DNA from: Acholoe squamosa
Taxonomy: Eukaryota > Annelida > Polychaeta > Phyllodocida > Polynoidae
Direction: 5' to 3'
DNA length: 64,000 nt
Assembly (NCBI GenBank): GCA_949317995.1
Contig: OX439036.1
Span: forward strand, 27,660,354 to 27,724,353
Shown here: positions 16,640 through 28,341 of the stretch, in pieces
How positions within the stretch are numbered: position 1 is the stretch's first letter
Layout of the letters: each line of letters starts with the position of its first letter
Notes under the pieces: generated by a model
The model's database searches: none
What the model was told of the DNA's origin: nothing
What the model saw: the letters and a program-made list of their open reading frames with translations, nothing else
Made by a program: the position numbers and the translations under genes

Positions 16640-17735
16640 ATTCAAGACAACAAAAGATACAGGATGATCGGTATGCCCAGTAATGTAATAAAAGGGCTTG
16701 AATGCTACCAATCAAATATAGAATAATAGAAAGAATTCCCAAAGTATATTCATTGACCCTAAAAGTGGATGTAGACACAATGTGAAGAGGATTTAAGAAA
16801 ATTGACCCTATCATGTCCCTAGATGCTGAGAATGTGGACGCAGACATAAAATGAGCATCTATCAGTCTTTGTAGCAAAATATGGTAAAAGTAGTCAATTT
16901 TGGTAATGGCTTCCTTGTCCAGGCTAATAATAGGCTTATAGATATACATAGGAGAGGAAGAATAATGCTTCTATTGTATTTCTTGATCCTGAAAATGGGG
17001 ATATAGCCACACTGTATGGATGCTTATCTGTCTTATTAGCACAATTATTGCAAAAATTGTGAATTTCGGTAATGGCGACCAAAAATAGACCTATAATAGG
17101 CTTAGTGTACTTCTGAGAAAAATCAGGATGTTACCAATGAGTTCCTAGACCCTGAAAATGTGGTAGTAGACACTTGAACTGAGTGTCTATCATCACCACC
17201 TGCAGAGTTATTGCAAAAATAAGGAATTTCGGTCATGGCGACCTGAAACAGACCTATAACAGGCTTAGTGTGTGTCTGAGAAAAATCAGGATACAGTTAT
17301 ATTAGCAATGAGATCCTAGACCCTGAAAATGTGCTAGTAGACACTTGAAATAAGCACCTGCAGAGTTACTGCAAAAATAAGGAATTTTAGTAATGGCTAC
17401 CTTCTCCAGGCCCTATTTCAGAGAAAAACAAATCATATGTATGATATCATAGTCAACATAATATATTTCAATGGGAAACACATGGTTTTTATTGTCCTTC
17501 TGTTTATTTCCCACCCCATTAAATCCTCAATGAATTTTAATGTAATTTATTATTGATTATTTACTTTTTCTTTTCAAAGTCAATTTAGAAGGGGAAATGT
17601 TTCTCGAAAATGATGTTTCCACCTAGAAATGGATTTAGCACATTGAAAAAACCCTATATGCAAACTTTCATGCTTTCTGCCAAAAGTACCAAGGTCGGCC
17701 CCAAATCATGCTATATCTCCTAGACTAAGATTGTC
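16640..17735 (-). repeat. dispersed repeat, right copy of the distant inverted pair
   Basis: Inverse counterpart of the repeat at 5258-6060. It shares the outer boundary (CTCCTAGACTAAGA) and carries repeated modules containing GAATTTCGGTAATGGC and relatives at about 16905, 17065, 17228 and 17385. The right copy has extra modules. Apparent reading frames here are shared between the two copies only because the DNA is repeated. Confidence 0.75.
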
Positions 17736-17955
17736 CCCCCCCCACCATAAATAATGATCGCTCCCTTATGTCTTTAGGTACTAGCTGTATACGGACTGAG
17801 ATGGTTTATGAAATAACACCATCCATTCACTGTGGTCCTCTTGAGGGGGGCAGGTGGTACCCATCTGATAACTACTATCAGTGATAACCGCTGGGAACAG
17901 GTTTCAGCAATGGCGGCGCCCATTGGACAATCCGCTACCTTGGTGTATTAAGCTA

Positions 17956-18055
17956 TTAATGTATGGATAATCAAAGACGAGGTGAGGTTTGCTCGAAATA
18001 ATGAATAATTATTTCCAGCTAACCTCACCGAGTCCTTGATTATCCATGCATTAAT
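17956..18055. repeat. short foldback
   Basis: The arm 17956-17989 (TAATGTATGGATAATCAAAG...GAGGTGAGGTT) is mirrored by 18021-18055 with few mismatches, around a 31-base AT-rich loop. It is probably a MITE. Confidence 0.7.
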
Positions 18056-18302
18056 GCATTTATCGCACTTATTCTTCCATTATGTATTAATTTCTAACCT
18101 TATAACCCAAGAATTAATCCATGAGAAGACATTTTGTAAGTGCATGCGATCCGCTCGGTTTGCCAAGCCGTCGTGGCCATGTTGTCACTCTGCCCGACAT
18201 ACCTCCACCTTTACACACATTTGTCAGGTATAATCCAAGCGTGTCAAGCCCTGTTCTTCTAGCACCGCTAAATATACGTTGGTGTTCGCCTACATTTTGT
18301 AT

Positions 18303-18521
18303 CCATTTTCTTCGAAATGAATAAGAATCCACTGATTTTCCATAGCGATCCAACGCACACGGTCCGGTACACGGACATTTCGTCTTGCTGACAAAGCGGG
18401 GAGGTGCCCGGTTGTACCTGACCTACTTTCGGTCAGCAAGTCACTGAACACATCCGAATGGCCGTGTGCGTTGGATCGCTAAGGAAAATTATTGGATTCT
18501 TATTTATTTCGAACAAAATGG
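18303..18521. mobile_element. foldback element with 60-bp arms
   Basis: 18303-18362 and 18462-18521 are inverted repeats of about 60 bases with roughly 85-90 percent identity by eye. The innermost parts are CGATCCAACGCACACGG and CCGTGTGCGTTGGATCG. The 99-base spacer holds a smaller CTTGCTGAC/GGTCAGCAAG inversion. No coding capacity. Confidence 0.75.
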
Positions 18522-18678
18522 AGAAATTAGGCATGGCATGTTCATCTAGGATATCTAAGGATGTTTCTCTGTTAATAACTCCACCAGTTTCCATGGATTC
18601 TAGGCTAACGAGGTCTGTAAACATCAGGTATGCCGGAAAACTTTTTCAAATACTCGATGGACATTGGTTTCTACCACC

Positions 18679-18750
18679 GGTCGGCTTAGTATAGTGGACA
18701 GCGAGCTCGCCTCCTGCCCCAGCGGCTGGGGATCGATTCCCCGTTGAACC
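18679..18750 (+). ncRNA. tRNA-like sequence, possible SINE head
   Basis: An A-box-like stretch (GGCTTAGTATAGTGGACAG) and a B-box (GGATCGATTCC) sit at tRNA-like spacing. The T arm pairs well (GGGGATCGATTCCCC), but the acceptor and anticodon stems do not fold convincingly. The leading TTAGTATAGTGG resembles tRNA-Asp. I read it as a decayed tRNA-derived retroposon head, not a working tRNA gene. Confidence 0.45.
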
Positions 18751-18958
18751 TAAACGGTTTTAACTGGAAAACTATGGCGTAGTTGTCTTTGTATATACTT
18801 TGTCAATTTCTTAACATGTCCAGGTTCTAACAAGGATCATCTTAGAAAAAAAAAGGACTCTGAGAATGCGGTTATACCCTGATTATCGAATGGGTTTATG
18901 ACCAAAAAGGCACTGTAGAGGCCTGAATTGTGAGACACACATTGAAATACAAAAAAAA

Positions 18959-19001
18959 AAAAAACTAAGAAGACCTATCTTATAGGTCTTCTTAGTTTTT
19001 T
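18959..19001. repeat. perfect 20-bp-stem hairpin
   Basis: AAAACTAAGAAGACCTAT is followed by CTT and the exact inverse ATAGGTCTTCTTAGTTTT; flanking A and T runs extend the stem to about 20 pairs. The loop is only three bases, too tight for a typical microRNA precursor. Confidence 0.85.
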
Positions 19002-19509
19002 ATAGGTTTTTATTATGATTGGATTAGAAAAAAGTTTACTCATCTTAAATTCAATATTTCATGCTGAGATCATCATATTCAATTTTAGATGATCAGAAAT
19101 AAAAGGGTTTGAAATGTGCAAAGTTTGTTGGAGTTAAAAGTGTTAGCTGAGGTGCTATAAGATATAGAAGTGAAGAGATGGTCATAACCACACATCTTAT
19201 TTTACTTCTATTTTGTCCCAAGAACTAAAGGGACTTTTTACATGAATTTTATTTCATCATCGGATTCACGAGCTTTAAAAAAAAAAGACCACCCTATTTT
19301 CATAATGGCCACTTTTGGTAACATTTATAATAAGTGGGTATTCAATTGCAGTCGGTCGGCTAAGATTTTGCTAATCCGATTATTTTTGATTATACAAAAG
19401 TATAGAAAAAATCGGTCAGATTAGTAAAAATACGGCTGACCAACGGCAGTGGAATATCCGCTTTAAATAAAAAGATTCTCTCATAGTCTGCACTTAATCT
19501 ACTATCATA

Positions 19510-22500
19510 ATAGGCCGGGGGCTGATAGGGCCCACCATGCACCCCCCCCCCCACATCCCAACGCGACGGGAATTATTTCGATCCTTAGGGTCCCCTGAAC
19601 AAGATTCAAGATGTTAACATTGATTATCTTGGGATGCACTACCGGTTTTGGCTCATTATCCATGTGCGGGTTCAGACCACTTTTGGGTCAATTTTGGTAC
19701 CATGTTATTCAAGGGGTATGCTCAATCCCCAAGCTCTAAGACTATCTTACCTTGTCTAGATCCTGAAACTATTGGTCTTGTTGGAAAGAAGACATAATAA
19801 GCTTTTCATTAAGCCCTAATACATGTTTTTAAGTTCAGATTTGAGTGTACCAGACAGTTGGGAAGACAGAAGATTGAAATTACAAAGTTCCTTTTTTTTT
19901 ACTGAAAATCTTAAATGCACTCCAGATACATGTATAAAACTTGCCCTTATCCCCATCTAAGCACAATATCTAATATGATTTATGTAGGACAAACCTTTCT
20001 GAGTAATATGAGACATTTACCAGAATTCCTTGATGACTATGACACACGTTATTGCCTTGGACGCAAAGACACTACCTTGAGCCAATATGATGCTGTTCCA
20101 TTTCAATAATCTCCCTCTTTATGTAAACGGATGTTTTTCCATGCTAAATCTTTATCAATTCTCCTGATTCTTGTGCTAAAAAGAGTGCTGATTAAGAATA
20201 TGCATGTTTCTACTTCATAAAATTTAATGGCGAGGCTGTATATGGCTGATATTCAAAATGGCCGACAATAGATTCAGATGTCACTTTGAATAACATAAAT
20301 GTGCAGTCTAGAAAGTATCTGGTGGGTCCTACCCACTATAAATCAGCTTAGTAGAATACAGTGCTGCTTTTGTTTTGTTACTAAGTGGTGTGGTTGCCCA
20401 GCAACAGCAGCTTTGCATAGCAACCAAGCCTGAAAATATGCTCGAATGCTCATATCTGCATGGTTTCCTTTCAGCAACATACTCCCCTGATGTAAACTTG
20501 TATATAACTCTTCTGTGACTTCCATCATAGACTAGCAATATAGGTGATAAAAGGTTGGTAGGTTGTGTAGTGGCCTAGCAATAGCAGTTTTGCATAGCAA
20601 CAATGTCTAGATTCATACCTGTAGTGCATAGTCTCCCCTCAAGGACATAGTTCACTGATTTCAAATTGCATATAGCTCCCTTCTGCACATCACATAGTAT
20701 GGACATAGGTAGAAATGAATGCTATGTCATGTGGTTGCCTAGCAACTGCAGCTTTACATAGAACCCCATGTCCAAATCTATGCAGATAGTCACAGATAAG
20801 TGTATGGTCTCGCCTCAGGGATGTATTGCAACATACAGTTCTTAATAGTAGCGTAGGTTGGGAAAGGGAACCTTGATGGTAAAGGGCATAGTCATGATTA
20901 TGCTAGAGCATTGTTCAAATAGAATAAAGATCTGGATAGGAACTTCAGGCTTACCTAACCTTACTGGGGATGATGAGTGCTAGGACCATTGAACAGACCT
21001 CAAATGACAGATAATTTTTTAAAGTAAACATACAGTATTATGATACTGAAGTGATCAGTAAGAGTTGGGCTTAGTTAAGAGATCAGATCCATCCCAGAAA
21101 ATCAGTCTAGTTGTGTGAAATTGTTGGCCACAATAACACAAAAGAACAAGGTAGTAAATGTGTGTTTGGATGAAGTGAGGGTTGTTGTTGTTATTCATTT
21201 ATTTATCCCATGCGTTCAGACTCCCAAGATGGAATGTTTTACTTTATGACATCTCAAGTTAGAGATAGGGGGGGATTTTCCCCCAGATCCTGAATAGTTC
21301 ACTTGAACTCCACTAGATGGGAGTTTGAGATCTCCAATCACACTTTATATTTTAAATATCTGTATAGGAAAGACAGTGAAGCATTGGGCTGTTAGGGTGT
21401 CCCTTGTGAGTTAGGGCAAAAACAGGGGATGATTGACTGGTAACTTCTTGTATCATGTCTCCAATATACAGGCAGGTTGCCAGCCAATTGTCTAGGAGGG
21501 CCAGCTTGATCTTAATAGCTACTTGTCACTTTGTGCCTATATGTCAGAAGCCATTGATAGTGGTCACACATGCAATAAACCCCCCATTAAGTACTCTGTC
21601 CATTTGCAGTTATATATCCATCACAGTCATTTAATATACAATGCTTTCTTTCTCGCCTATATTAATTAAACCTTCCTGCAAAATGAATTACAGAGTTAGT
21701 GGTCAAATCTGTGATTGCTGTTTAAAAGATGCAATAGATGACTTGGCACTGTGGTGAGCATCTCAATGTCCAAACCCTGGGTTATTTTAAAAGATGGCTA
21801 TCAATTGTCAAAGGCAGGAAGATGATCTCCATTCATAGGATCCATGGAGAGAGAGACTGCAGATTATAGTGATGGTGACAGAATCACAACAGTAGCTTCA
21901 GGTTCTTTCTAGATATGATAAGAGCAATTTGTACAATATGGATGACACTTCCCTCTTCTATAAGCTAGACCAATCGACCACCATGTCCACTGTGAGTGAG
22001 GTTGAATGGTAGAAGATACTCAAGGTCTGTGTGCCAGTGGCTTTCAGTAGTTTTATTAGGGTCAACTAGTAATTCACTACACTAAATGTGTTGGGGATAT
22101 TGAACTGCAACAGATCAACATGCCTTCTCAGAAGTGTCCAGCGGCATAATCACCAGCTGTTGGGATCACACCGCTATGAGAGAAGTTGAACCAAAATGTA
22201 ATGTTCAGAGATGTGTAAGGATGGATAACACTGGGCCTGATGGTCACAAATCATAGAAAGTGTGCATATGGGGCCTTACATGTCATTCGCCCTGACATGT
22301 GCCCAGAAAAAGAATTCTTATAAGTCTGCTTCTTTTACAATAGCAAGGCCACATCTGACATAAATGATAATGTGATTTTCTTAATGTACAGGTCAACATA
22401 GTCTGGACCTGAGATTTCATGGAGGTATGAAGATTCTTTCTGTAGGAAATTAAGCCCTGAACATGGCTTGTAACTCAAATGTCATTCTCCCAGACACAAT

Positions 22501-24583
22501 TTCGCCCAGACAATTTTGGTCATTTTGGACACATTTTACCCCCCTGGAGCCCAAAATATGCATATGGGACCATCAAAACCCATATGTAACATGAAGATCT
22601 TATCCAGCCTGACACTTTGAGCAAAAGAAATAGAGGGGGAAACTAAAATTCGAAGAGTAGGGGCTGGAATACCTCCAAATTTGTCATATGCAAACCTTCT
22701 ATGATTTTCGACCTGATGCTCTGAAGAGGAAACAGATGAGAGAACATCCTGAGAATTGTACAATTGTATTCCAATCCTTCCAATTCATTTTCTCAATATG
22801 TGAATGAAACCAGCACTGTCTAAGGTCAATGCAAATTCCACCTTGCACCTACTTTCAGACAAGTAGGCTGCCCAAGGCTTTTGAGATAATCAATTAGGCA
22901 TGCAGTATATTATGAGGCTGAGAGGCAATATTCTGTATTCTAAATGTGCGTTATCAGTACTAGCATTGGTAAATTTTGATTATGTGACAGTGGTTACAGG
23001 AATTTGATATTGGGGGGAGGGAGGAGGGGACAGTTGTTAGGAATTACAATCCTGTGTAATCATGGATGATCTGAGATACATATGCATGAATATGTATATA
23101 TAAAATAACACAGGGTGTGGATGTGGCAAATATCTTATCATTTTATCATTATCTCATCATATGGTCTCTGTCAATTAGATGATTTTAAAAGGTAAATTTA
23201 CATCAAGTACATGACCTTGCAACATGTTATATGTGCTTCTATTCTGAGATGTGGACAAGGGAGCTATACATACAAATTCTTGAGGCGAGACCATACACTT
23301 ATCTGTGACTATCTGAATAGATTTGGACATGGGGTTCTATGTAAAGCTGCAGTTGCCACGCAACCACATGACATAGCAATCATTTCTACCTATGTTCATA
23401 CTATGTGATGTGCACAAGGGAGCTATATGCAATTTGAAATCAGTGAACTATGTCCTTGAGGGGAGACTATGCACTACAGGTATGAATCTAGACATTGTTG
23501 CTATGCAAAACTGCTATTGCTAGGCCACCACACAACCTAGCAACCTTTTATCATCTATATTCCTAGTCTATGATGGAAGTCACAGAAGAGTTATATACAA
23601 GTTTACATCAGGGGAGTATGTTGCTGAAAGGAAACCATGCAGATATGAGCATTCAAGCATATTTTCAGGCTTGGTTGCTATGCAAAGCTGCTGTTGCTAG
23701 GCAACCTCACCACTTAGTAACAAAACAAAAACAGCACTGTATTCTACTCAGCTGATTTATAGGGGGTCCACCAGATACTGTCTAGACTGCACATTTATGT
23801 AATTCAAAGTAACATCTGAATCTATTGTTGGCCATTTTGAATTTCAGCCATATACAGCCTCACCATTACATTTTATGAAGTAGAAACATGCATATTCTTA
23901 ATCAGCACTCTTTTTAGCACAAGAATCAGGAGAATTGATAAAGATTTAGCATGGAAAAACATCCATTTACATAAAGAGGGAGATTATTAAAATGGAACAG
24001 CATCGTATTGGCTCAAGGTAGTGTCTTTGCTTCCAAGGCAATAACGTGTGTCATAGTCATCAAGGAATTCTGTAAAATGTCTCATATTACTCAGAAAGGT
24101 TTGTCCTACATAAATCATATTAGATATTGTGCTTAGATGAGGATAAGGGCAAGTTTTATACATGTATCTGGAGTGCATTTAAGATTTTCAGTAAAAAAAA
24201 AGGAACTTTGTAATTTCAATCTTCTGTCTTCCCAACTGTCTGGTACACTCAAATCTGAACTTAAAAACATGTATTAGGGCTTAATGAAAAGCTTATTATG
24301 TCTTCTTTCCAACAAGACCAATAGTTTCAGGATCTAGACAAGGTAAGATAGTCTTAGAGCTTGGGGATTGAGCATACCCCTTGAATAACATGGTACCAAA
24401 ATTGACCCAAAAGTGGTCTGAACCCGCACATGGATAATGAGCCAAAACCTGTAGTGCATCTGAAGATAATCAATGTTAACATCTTGAATCTTGTTCAGGG
24501 GACCCTAAGAATCGAAATAATACACGTTGCATTGGGATGTGGGGGGGGGGGTGCATGGTTGGCCCTATCAGCCCCCAGCCTAT
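19510..24583. mobile_element. large foldback element with 1.3-kb inverted arms
   Basis: The left arm, about 19510-20830, is repeated in inverse orientation at about 23280-24583. The outermost matches are TAGGCCGGGGGCTGATAGGG and CCCTATCAGCCCCCAGCCTA. Arms share C/G homopolymer runs and a set of 165-175-bp internal modules. The 2.4-kb centre (20831-23279) shows no transposase or other long frame. The small frames that appear in both arms are mirror images of the same DNA. A non-autonomous DNA transposon with very long terminal inverted repeats is the best reading. Confidence 0.8.
20380..20830. repeat. three tandem modules with GTTGCCYAGCAAC palindromes
   Basis: Diverged 165-175-base units begin near 20390, 20570 and 20733. 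Two carry perfect or near-perfect RFX X-box-like palindromes (GTTGCCCAGCAAC at 20393-20405, GTTGCCTAGCAAC at 20734-20746). The right arm has the inverse series, including GTTGCTAGGCAAC at 23693-23705. Confidence 0.7.
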
Positions 24584-25483
24584 AAGGGCACAGAGCAGGA
24601 TTCTCTGATGCAGCCTATGACGTCACGGTTGACCAAATGCACCCTGTTGCTGACTGCAAAGTACTGTCTATTGACAAATAAAACACAGCTTGCATATGTC
24701 TTTTGATTATTGACACTAAATAACACATTTGAGCTATCCTTATGCCAGAGGTGACCCTAGAGTCGGACAGTATGCTATAACATTGAAATGAATAGGGCTA
24801 GATACTATTTATCACAGCCCTTAGGCTTAGGTGGCAGTACTGTGCTGGCCATGATCCACAAATGGTTCTGTCACCATATATATAGTGTTATGCTGTCCGA
24901 GGTGGGGTGTACTTTGTGTCCGACTTGAGGAATACTTAAATGGTAATGCAAAGAGATCTTCCATACGGTAATATAAATGTCTTGCTCAGGTTTCTTGAGT
25001 CTAACTACAAGAAAAAGGTACATATCCTAGCTGTGATCATCACCATTAGATATGCGCTGTAAATATAAAACTAATGTCACAATTGTTCTAATAGTCGAGC
25101 CAATTTCTTATGATTCTTCGTCACAAAAATAGAGTAAAATGGCCCAATGTTCGGACAATGATAATTTTTAGCCCCCGCCTTGGGAGGGGTCTGAAATTTT
25201 TACGCCCCCCCCCTTAACCCACCAACCCCACTGTTGATAAATAATGACCACTCCCTAAAGATAAAACGAGTAAAAAATAAATCTATTTTATGTCCATGTG
25301 TTTCTTTTACCCCAGCATTCTTTCGATGGTGTAAAGTATGATTCTTTGAGGCAGGGCGGACAAGCTCTTGAACAAAAGAGAAACTGTTGTTAAATCCATT
25401 GATTACTGTAAAAAGTATTCTGCACGTAGCAAAACATTTCTTAGAAATGACAGGTTTGTATGTTATCTAAAGTGCGCTCTATA
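24584..25483. other. non-genic interval
   Basis: No gene. A weak inverted pair (GTCGGACAGTATGCTATAAC near 24762 and GTGTTATGCTGTCCGA near 24886) suggests a small MITE. At 25200-25256 a C run is followed by TTGATAAATAATGACCACTC, a tag that recurs elsewhere in the window. Confidence 0.45.
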
Positions 25484-25726
25484 AGGTCGAATCCCACATG
25501 GCGATTTAGGGCTGAAATATCTCTGCGATTTTGTCCCTTGTGATTTTGGGGTCTTCCTGGGCTCCTAGATAGCAAGGATTGTTCAACTTATACCGAATCT
25601 AACAGTGAATCAAGACCAATTAAGCGGTTATCCTTGCGATATGGGGGCTCAGGAAAGCCCCAAGAGGGCAAGGTACAAAAATCGCAGATATATTTGAGCC
25701 CTAAATCGCCATGTGGGATTTGACCT
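25484..25726. mobile_element. palindromic MITE, AGGTCGAATCCCACATGG ends
   Basis: The ends AGGTCGAATCCCACATGGCG and its inverse CGCCATGTGGGATTTGACCT enclose a largely palindromic 243-bp element. Internal mirrored parts include GGGCTGAAATATCTCTGCGA and TCGCAGATATATTTGAGCCC. A near copy lies at 52462-52703. Confidence 0.85.
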
Positions 25727-25970
25727 ATAAGAAATAAAGGGGGGAGGGAAAACCCAATTTAGCCATGTTGGTTTTAAAACTCCTTGTGTCGCCAATGCCA
25801 GACGTTATTCTTCAAGGCGCGGGAACGCCGCCCTGACGTTTACTTGAGACGCAATGTGGGCGTGTCAGCGTCCGCCCAGCAGAATGCCGCGCCATCTGTT
25901 GTGTGCTAGCTACACTACAGTAACCCCGCTTGTTCTCGGTGTGAGAGCTTACCCGCATATCTCACCAACA

Positions 25971-26142
25971 TCCAATAGAAACTGCAGGCCGGGTATCTGC
26001 GAATTAAAGCGCGCGTGACCTACTTAATTTAAATCGCCAACCGCTTGCCAGATTCCGTGATAGGAGCAGTAGGGTTTTACCCCTTTCTGTGATATATCTG
26101 TGATCCGAGGAGTCTAAAAGTGAGTGTTCATCCAGCAACAGG
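25971..26142 (+). promoter_or_regulatory. candidate promoter / 5' region of the H1-like gene
   Basis: CCAAT (in TCCAATAG, 25971-25978) lies 171 bases before the start codon, followed by a CG-richer stretch (GCGCGCG near 26010). A weak TATA-like GATATATC sits near 26091. No classic H1 AAACACA box is seen. Confidence 0.4.
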
Positions 26143-26559
26143 ATGGGCATCAATATAGCAAACGGAAAGTCTCAGCCCAGCGTAGCGGAGATGGTGACGG
26201 GAGCTCTAAGGTTCCTGAACACTCGGCAAGGTACTTCGCTCGCCGCCATTAAAAAACACATGGCTGCGGCTCATAACATTGATCCGGCTAAACTCGCCTC
26301 CCATATCAAACGTTTTATCAAATCGGCGTTGGAGAAGGGGGTACTGATACAGACCAAAGGAAAGGGAGCTTCAGGTTCTTTCAAATTGAACAAGGCACAG
26401 AAGGAGAACAAGCCGAAGAAGACGCCCAAAACCAAGACCAAGAAAGTGAAGCCACGTACCCCGGCCAGGAAGGCCCTCTTCCAGACCCCGCAACCCGGGC
26501 GGCCGAAGCCGAAGGCCCGGGACCTCGGTGCCCTGCCGCTGCCGAAACTCGACGAATGA
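26143..26559 (+). CDS. linker histone H1-like protein, short, intronless
   Basis: A 138-residue linker histone expected to bind nucleosome entry/exit DNA in the nucleus. Residues 11-83 form the winged-helix globular domain: QPSVAEMVTGALRFL, then GTSLAAIKKHM, and a clear C-terminal signature VLIQTKGKGASGSFKLNK. The tail (84-138) is Lys/Pro/Arg-rich with KKTPKTKTKK and TPARK motifs. The N-terminal tail is about 10 residues and the whole protein is much shorter than typical somatic H1 (about 190-220). The C-terminus ends unusually in a leucine/proline and acidic LPLPKLDE. There is no intron, and a histone 3' stem-loop lies 42 bases after the stop, so it is probably a replication-dependent or germline/embryonic H1 variant. 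No core histone gene is nearby. Confidence 0.9.
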   Translation: MGINIANGKSQPSVAEMVTGALRFLNTRQGTSLAAIKKHMAAAHNIDPAKLASHIKRFIKSALEKGVLIQTKGKGASGSFKLNKAQKENKPKKTPKTKTKKVKPRTPARKALFQTPQPGRPKPKARDLGALPLPKLDE

Positions 26560-26600
26560 AGCAGCATGAATTAACGGCCGCTGGCCACCACCTCACCCCA

Positions 26601-26616
26601 GGCCCTTCTCAGGGCC
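26601..26616 (+). promoter_or_regulatory. histone mRNA 3' stem-loop
   Basis: GGCCCT-TCTC-AGGGCC is a six-base-pair stem with a four-base loop followed by ACCAA. It closely matches the metazoan histone pre-mRNA processing element bound by SLBP (loop U at positions 1 and 3 kept). It marks the 3' end of the H1-like transcript. Confidence 0.92.
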
Positions 26617-28341
26617 ACCAAGCTCTCACAAAAGTTTTGATCGTCTCATTTGTTTTCTACTCAGCCTACTCTGCTTTTTCTCTTTAAATTTAGGGGGAGG
26701 GGCTTAGTCTTAGACGGAACCATCGCTAAACTAAAGCCTTAAAGTTAAAGGAGGTAAGAGGTGGCACTGGTGTTGTGGTGGTAAAACTTTTAAAGTAGTT
26801 TCCCAGATTACATGAACGATGATCCCAAGGAACGATGATCCCAGAACGATGAGCCCACCTTTTGAGGAACCATGATCTCATCCTTAACTTAAGAAATGAT
26901 GCCCCACTCTTCAGATGTGCATATATATTGTGTTTGCATCTTATTACACCTATTACTGAACATGTTATTGACAGTGGTATTCAGACATGTCAGAGTTTCA
27001 GATGCCTGCAACATTTCAGATGTTTGAGGGTGATATTTTAGTATAGAAAAAAATGTATAAAGAATTTTAGATGATTATTTCATAGTTTTCCTTATTGTTA
27101 AAGGTGTGCCCTATCCAGGCCCGATGGGCAGCCAACGTTGGCCCAACGTTGGCCCGATGTGTCGGGCCAACGTTGGCAAATTTTTGTGTGCTACCTGGGT
27201 CACCAGAAAAATAACATCATCCCAAATTAACAAATTCTAGTATCCCACAGGTATTTTTTGGCCTCCCTATAAATCAGAAAGTGTTATACTGTTACTATTT
27301 GACCATTTGAATCACTTTTTTGTAATGTAAAGATGTTATTAACAAATCTTAACAAGGGCTGCTCAGTGCACTTCAGCCTAAATGTGTTTTGGTATTTCAC
27401 ACCCCTGATTTAGATGAAGATTTTTCCATGAAATCTACCGTAAAACCTCACGCATTATTTTTCATCATTTCTATAAAATCACAAAATACTACTAGTATTA
27501 CTAGTGCACAGGGATCAATAAACCTTAGGTATGAGAGATATTCTAAAGTGGGATCATGGTTTCTTAAGATGGGATGATCGTTCCTGGGGAGGAGAAAATG
27601 GGATCATCGTTCCCGGGGGATCATCATTCCTTGGGGTCATCGTTCCAGTAACCGTTTCCCAAGCCCCCAATGAAAACTGGGTCCCTAGTCTTAAGTGGGG
27701 TTGGTCTTTGATATTTTAACTCTAGGACCTACCTACTTGTTATGTATTTTTTTAAAATGTAAAATCATATGCCATGCCTTTGCTTTTTGTAACGTGATAT
27801 GTGGGGCCCAGGAAGACTAGCACTAGGCTGAGCCCTCTGCAGACTCAGTGGACATCAATTGCTTGGCCTCTGAATGAATTTATCAGGGCCCGGTTAGCTG
27901 GGTAGGAGGGGCACAGGGGGTTCATTAAATTTAAAATGGCATAAATCATGCCATTGTAGCCTAATGTAGGCACTTGCATAAAATTTAAAAAATGGTGAAA
28001 AAATCTATAGGATCAATGTGGCCATACATATTCATTTGACAATTTTTAATATCTGTTTGAATCATCTTCCTAACAAAATATCCAGTACCCAGAGGTGTCC
28101 CAACTTTCTCCAACTCACATTATTTCATCAGGCCTAAAAAAAAGTTGTGATCAGGTATCCCGACCTACCCTAATTTTTTGGGCTGACCCTAATTTTTTTT
28201 AGATTTTTTTTAGAAATTTTTGGTAAACATGACCCAAAATTCAAGAAAAATGTGAAAAAAGTCAATATGTAGGCATGTTTGATATCAAATTAAAGCCCAC
28301 GGTCTCACGAATGCTAGGAGCTTGAAATAACCAACATTTTA
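26617..28341. repeat. non-genic interval with inverted GGAACGATGATCCC motifs
   Basis: GAACGATGATCCCA recurs at 26814-26860 and its inverse (GGGATCATCGTTCC and variants) at 27545-27640, suggesting the two ends of a foldback element of about 850 bp. At 27128-27172 there is a cluster of palindromic GCCAACGTTGGC copies. No gene is supported. Confidence 0.6.
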
